In this document: in pieces, positions 8,412-11,710 of the stretch
Layout: every line of letters starts with the position of its first letter
Position numbering within the stretch: position 1 is the stretch's first letter
NCBI GenBank assembly: GCA_031275255.1
Contig: JAISPA010000136.1
Location: forward strand, 1 to 11,710
Direction of reading: 5' to 3'
Length of the DNA stretch: 11,710 bases
Origin: Acidaminococcales bacterium
Lineage (GTDB): Bacteria > Bacillota > Negativicutes > Acidaminococcales > JAISLQ01
Notes under the pieces: model-generated
The model's input: only the letters and a program-made list of their open reading frames with translations
Told to the model about the DNA's origin: nothing
Database searches by the model: none
Made by a program: the position numbers and the translations under genes

Positions 8412-8447
8412 GCAAAGCGGCCGGCGAATAAACGCCGGCCGCTTTGC
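8412..8447. terminator. Perfect 15-bp hairpin between convergent genes
   Basis: GCAAAGCGGCCGGCG at 8412-8426 pairs perfectly with CGCCGGCCGCTTTGC at 8433-8447 around the loop AATAAA. It lies between the + strand gene ending at 8318 and trkH ending at 8543 on the - strand, the right place for a two-way terminator. There is no real T run on either side, only CTTT within the stem, so intrinsic termination may be weak. A smaller hairpin (GCGCA 8454-8458 with TGCGC 8464-8468) follows. Confidence 0.55.
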
Positions 8448-8542
8448 GGCGTAGCGCAGTTTTTGCGCCCGGATGTCCGGCGATAAGCCGCCCGGAGTGC
8501 CCGGCCGCAGAACGCGCCCCGCGGGGAGAAAGCCGCCGGGAT

Positions 8543-9997
8543 TTACCAGTTGCGCGTTTTGCGCCAAAATTCCGGCCGCAGCAGCACCAGGACGGTGAAA
8601 AATTCCAGCCGCGCCAGCAGCATGCAGAAGGTAACGGCCACTTTGCTTATTTCATCCAAATCGGCTAAGCTTTTCGCGCCCGGCAAAAGAGCGAAGGGGA
8701 CGTCCGTTCCCGCCGTGCCGATGATGGAAGCCATGAGCAGTATGCTTTCGGAAAAGTCGACGCCGCGGAAGGTCAGGACGGCGACGGCCAGAAAATAAAT
8801 AAAAATGAAAACAAACAAATAGCGGGCGGCGGAGGAGGTCAGGGCGCTGGTTACCGTCTGGCCGTTTAGGGAAAGATTAAAGATCACTTTAGGGTGCAGG
8901 ATGCGTTTGAGTTCTATATAGATAAGTTCCAAGACGATGATCAGACGGGCTATTTTAATGCCGCCGGCGGTGGACGCGGTGCAGCCGCCGATAAACATGA
9001 AGGTGAAAATCAGAAATTTGCTGAAAGGCGGCCACGGGTTAAGGTCGGCAAGAACAAGGCCGGAAGTGGAAAGGACGGAAGAAACGTGAAAGAAAGCGCT
9101 GTGCAGTGAACCGGACAAAGAGTAAGTGCCGGCGCGATACAGATCGTAGGCGATCAGCAGGGTGCCGGCGGCGATCAGGGCGATAAAAACGCGCAATTCT
9201 ATGTCGGCGATAAATTTTCGCCAGCCGCGGACGAAAACTTGATGGTAAAGGGAAAAATTGACCGCCGCGCCGATGGTAACGAGCGCGGTGAGAGATTCCA
9301 CCAAAGGACTGTTAAAATAGCGGATGCTTTCGTTATGGACGGAAAAGCCGCCGGTCGATACGGAGGACATGCTGTGCGTAATCGCATCGAAAGCGTTCAG
9401 CCCGACGAGAGAAAGGATGAGCGCAAAAATCACCGTCATGCCCGTATAGATCTTCCAGAGCAAAAAGGCCGTGTCGCTGAGGCGCGGCAGCACCCTTTCC
9501 CGGGAAGCGCCCGGCTCGGCGTTAACCAGACTGATCGCGCCCGCGCCGTATTGCGGCAGGAAAGAAACGAAAAGTACGATTATGCCCATGCCGCCGAGCC
9601 ATTGCGTCATGCTGCGCCAAAAGAGGATGCTTTTGGGGACGAGCGTAAGATCCCGAATCAAGGTCGAGCCTACGGTGGTAAAGCCGGACGTGCTTTCTAA
9701 TATGGCGTAAAAGGGCGGCAGTACGCCTGAGAACATATAAGGCAGAGCGCCGCAAAAAGACAGCGTTACCCACCCGCCGCAAACGGATAAAATAGCTTCG
9801 CGCGAGGACATAGCGGTATCCCGGCGGCCGTGCAGGGTCATGGAATAACCGATGATGGCGGTTACGGACGTGGCGAGAATAAGTTCAAGGATGTCTGATT
9901 CCAGGAAAAGAAAAGACATGAGGACGGACAGGAGCATACAGGCGGAACAGACCAGCAGGAGCTGACCGACGATAAATTCGACAAAGAGAAAATTCAT
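8543..9997 (-). CDS. trkH: Trk/Ktr-type potassium uptake channel subunit TrkH
   Basis: This is the membrane pore of a Trk/Ktr potassium importer, gated by the cytosolic TrkA ring. From the ATG at 9997 it has 484 residues and many hydrophobic helices in the four-repeat TrkH/KtrB plan. The four filter loops are visible: TSGFTTVGS (about 103-111), VSTGGF (about 213-218), LSTSGL (about 309-314) and IIGTAGTD (about 425-432). The family segment CTASTAGGIKIARL is at about 339-352 and GAAVNFSLYHQ at about 243-253. A GTG one codon upstream (10000) is an alternative start; GGGAG about 8 bases before the ATG favours the ATG. It follows trkA after 18 bases, so the two form one operon. The length and the paired double-RCK TrkA fit TrkH rather than KtrB. 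Confidence 0.93.
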   Translation of the reverse strand: MNFLFVEFIVGQLLLVCSACMLLSVLMSFLFLESDILELILATSVTAIIGYSMTLHGRRDTAMSSREAILSVCGGWVTLSFCGALPYMFSGVLPPFYAILESTSGFTTVGSTLIRDLTLVPKSILFWRSMTQWLGGMGIIVLFVSFLPQYGAGAISLVNAEPGASRERVLPRLSDTAFLLWKIYTGMTVIFALILSLVGLNAFDAITHSMSSVSTGGFSVHNESIRYFNSPLVESLTALVTIGAAVNFSLYHQVFVRGWRKFIADIELRVFIALIAAGTLLIAYDLYRAGTYSLSGSLHSAFFHVSSVLSTSGLVLADLNPWPPFSKFLIFTFMFIGGCTASTAGGIKIARLIIVLELIYIELKRILHPKVIFNLSLNGQTVTSALTSSAARYLFVFIFIYFLAVAVLTFRGVDFSESILLMASIIGTAGTDVPFALLPGAKSLADLDEISKVAVTFCMLLARLEFFTVLVLLRPEFWRKTRNW

Positions 9998-10015
9998 CAC
10001 TTACGCTCCCGGCGG

Positions 10016-11356
10016 CTATTTGCCCTTGAGGCTTGCCATTACTTCGTTTACGGCGTCAAATTCGACAAACAGGATGGCCCGGTCGCCCGGGTAAAGGACG
10101 GTGTTGCCGTGCGGTATAAGGGCGGTTTTTTCATGCACGACGGCGCAGACAAGGCAGCGGTTGGACAGGCTGGCGTTGCGCAAAGGGATGCCGGCCAGGG
10201 GGCTGAGGGCGTCAATTACTATTTCGATCGCCTCCGCTTTCGCACCTTCAAAAATGGAGACGCCGAGCACATCGCCGCGCCGGAGAAAGCGCAGCACCTC
10301 GCCGACGCTTAACAGCCTTGTGGAAACGACAATGCCTACTCCTACTTCTTCCATCAGGCCGGCGTATTCTGTATAAGCGGTTTTGACTACTGTTTTCTTC
10401 GCGCCCAAGTGTTTGGACAAAAGCGCGAGCAGGAGATTGAGCTTGTCATCTTCGGTCAGGCAGATGACGATATCAGCTTCGGCTACCCCTTCCTGTGTGA
10501 GCAGCTCTATGTTGGTGCCGTCACCGCAGATGACCAGACTGTTTTTCAAAAGAGCGGTGATCTGCTCACATCTTTCCATGTTTTTGTCAATGATTTTTAC
10601 GGATATCCCCTGGTTTTCCAAAAGCGGCGCCAGATAGCGCCCGACCCGACCGGCGCCGATGATCAGAACCCGTTCGATTTTGCTTAAAGATACGCCCAGG
10701 AAATTTTCAAATTCCGCGATAACGCCGACAAGCCCGATGCAGAAAATCATGTCGCCGGACAGGATTACATCGTCGCCGCGCGGGATGGTAAGCTTGTTTT
10801 TGTGCAGTATGCCTGTCACTAAAATGCCTTTGGGCAAGCCGAGCTCCCGCAGCGGCTTGTTGGTCAGGGGTGAATTTTCCGAAATCCGGCACTCAAAGAT
10901 TTTTACCTGCCCGTCGGCGAAGTTGCCGACGTCGATGGTAAAGGGGGTGAGCAGAAGGCGGACTATTTCCAGCGCGATGATGCGCTCAGGATTAAGTACC
11001 AGGTCAATGTCCGTTACGTTGCGGATAAAATTATCCGCCTCCCCGGTGTATTCATTGCTCCTTATGCGGGCGACGGTCTGCTTGACGCCGACTTTTTTCG
11101 CCATCATGCAAATGATCATGTTCACTTCGTCGCTGTAGGTGCAGGCTATAAGGACGTCGGCGCCTTTGACGTCCGGGTCGGTAAGCACGCCTGGGCTGGC
11201 GCCGTTGCCGGCGATGGTAAGTATGTCAAGATTGTTTTTTATAATCTCGCGATGGGATTCATCGGATTCCACCACTACCACTTCGTGCTGTTCCTTGGTC
11301 AGATATTCCGCCAGGCTGTAGCCTAATTTTCCCGCGCCGACAATTACCACGCGCAT
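10016..11356 (-). CDS. trkA: Trk potassium uptake regulator TrkA (two RCK domains)
   Basis: TrkA is the cytosolic nucleotide-binding subunit that gates TrkH. The 446 residues contain two RCK_N-RCK_C halves, the full TrkA layout. The first Rossmann motif is VIVGAGKLG at 4-12 with the ribose-binding acidic end VVVESD. The second is VLIIGAGRVG near residue 230 with VKIIDKN. Each is followed by a TrkA_C-type domain (first NSPLTNKPLRELGLPKGILVTGI, second LSPLAGIPLRNASLSNRCLVCAV). The ATG at 11354-11356 follows GGTGA closely. A TTG at 11407 would add 17 residues that run back into the promoter and look noncoding. Both nucleotide sites look intact, so the subunit is expected to sense NAD(H) or ATP/ADP. 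It is first in the operon, with trkH downstream. Confidence 0.94.
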   Translation of the reverse strand: MRVVIVGAGKLGYSLAEYLTKEQHEVVVVESDESHREIIKNNLDILTIAGNGASPGVLTDPDVKGADVLIACTYSDEVNMIICMMAKKVGVKQTVARIRSNEYTGEADNFIRNVTDIDLVLNPERIIALEIVRLLLTPFTIDVGNFADGQVKIFECRISENSPLTNKPLRELGLPKGILVTGILHKNKLTIPRGDDVILSGDMIFCIGLVGVIAEFENFLGVSLSKIERVLIIGAGRVGRYLAPLLENQGISVKIIDKNMERCEQITALLKNSLVICGDGTNIELLTQEGVAEADIVICLTEDDKLNLLLALLSKHLGAKKTVVKTAYTEYAGLMEEVGVGIVVSTRLLSVGEVLRFLRRGDVLGVSIFEGAKAEAIEIVIDALSPLAGIPLRNASLSNRCLVCAVVHEKTALIPHGNTVLYPGDRAILFVEFDAVNEVMASLKGK

Positions 11357-11423
11357 TTTTTCACCAACCAGGCCGGCGCTTTCCGGCTTGCCGCGGAAAG
11401 GCCGCAAATTTTTGTCTAAATTA

Positions 11424-11451
11424 ATAATAACATTTTTTCCGTTTGTTGCAA
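11424..11451 (-). promoter_or_regulatory. trkA-trkH operon promoter
   Basis: Read on the - strand, TTGCAA (11446-11451) is followed after 16 bases by TATTAT (11424-11429), with TG one base before the -10, an extended -10. It lies about 70 bases upstream of the trkA ATG and is the only good match found there. Confidence 0.55.
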
Positions 11452-11517
11452 GCGGATATTCGCGCTAAGGAGCGATCTTTGCCGCGACAAGTTTTTCCCA
11501 AACGGAAGCTGTCAGGG

Positions 11518-11546
11518 TATAATGATTAAAAGAAGCGGGTGAGAAA
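11518..11546 (+). promoter_or_regulatory. Probable -10 and ribosome binding site of the thiamine diphosphokinase gene
   Basis: A perfect TATAAT at 11518-11523 has no good -35 at the expected distance (TTCCCA at 11495-11500). It lies 23 bases before the ATG, so the leader would be very short. GGGTGAG at 11537-11543 is the ribosome binding site. No TPP riboswitch fold was recognised in the short leader. Confidence 0.45.
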
Positions 11547-11710
11547 ATGCGGATAACCCTTCCTCAATGTGAAATTACGACAGACGCGGAAAACACGGGC
11601 GAGAAGAAAAAAAACTATATTTTGCTTGCCGGCGGGCGCGCGCCCGCGCCCGCCTGGCTTAGAGCGGCGGCGGCGGGCAGGGCGCCCGTCTGCGCCGACC
11701 GGGGGGTTTC
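11547..11710 (+). CDS. Thiamine diphosphokinase, N-terminal part (cut by window end)
   Basis: Only the first 54 codons are present; the gene runs off the right edge. After about 20 charged residues comes YILLAGGRAPAPAWLRAAAAGRA, then PVCADRGV. This fits the N-terminus of thiamine diphosphokinase, which converts thiamine and ATP to thiamine pyrophosphate (hydrophobic strand, AGGxxPxxxWL, then an A-D-x-G motif). The usual D-G-G is D-R-G here, which I recall from Negativicutes versions. It is divergent from trkA with about 190 bases between the starts. The call rests on a short piece, so the family is likely but the function is not proven; no symbol is given. Confidence 0.6.
   Translation, partial: MRITLPQCEITTDAENTGEKKKNYILLAGGRAPAPAWLRAAAAGRAPVCADRGV

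Noticed and set aside
11357..11407. TTG start that would extend TrkA by 17 residues
   Set aside because: The ATG at 11356 begins the standard Rossmann strand directly, and the extension reads like leader sequence near the promoter.
11461..11546. TPP riboswitch before the thiamine diphosphokinase gene
   Set aside because: The leader after the -10 is only about 16 bases and I see no THI-box core.

Overview
The window reads as the replication-origin segment of a Bacillota (Firmicutes) chromosome. The core on the + strand is dnaA (1086-2459), an AT-rich intergenic region full of DnaA-box-like sites (2460-2736, the probable oriC), dnaN (2737-3858), recF (3920-5050), a DUF721/DciA-like gene (5052-5351), a remB/DUF370 gene (5628-5876) and gyrB (5873-7807). 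The recF - DUF721 - remB - gyrB order, the short 644-residue GyrB and the remB gene fit Clostridia or Negativicutes. The thiamine diphosphokinase fragment at the right edge leans towards Negativicutes. This assignment is inference from gene content only.

Left of the core (1-1085) is an accessory-looking segment. It holds a small HNH (homing-type) endonuclease gene at 121-705, then about 380 bases with no convincing intact gene. That stretch has a possible fragment of an insertion-sequence transposase start on the - strand, and then the dnaA promoter with one DnaA-box-like site across its -35 element.

Right of gyrB is a small charged protein with a YvyF-like helical segment (7866-8318). A convergent intergenic region with a perfect 15-bp hairpin follows. 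Then comes a - strand trkA-trkH operon (11356 down to 8543) for potassium uptake. At the right edge, divergent from trkA, a thiamine diphosphokinase gene starts and runs out of the window.

The core genes work together: DnaA opens oriC, the DciA-like protein probably helps load helicase, the DnaN clamp holds the polymerase, RecF acts in gap repair and GyrB (with GyrA encoded elsewhere) supplies negative supercoils.

The most interesting observation is an apparent matched change in the initiator and its sites. The DnaA DNA-binding signature reads RNYSTV (residues 420-425) instead of the near-universal RDHTTV. The origin has no canonical TTATCCACA box but a family of TTATCAACA-type sites, arranged in opposite orientation in the two halves of the intergenic region. 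A second oddity is a decayed partial copy of the DUF721 gene (39 of 42 bases identical in its core) between that gene and remB. The usual S4-domain gene between dnaN and recF is missing, and gyrA does not follow gyrB.
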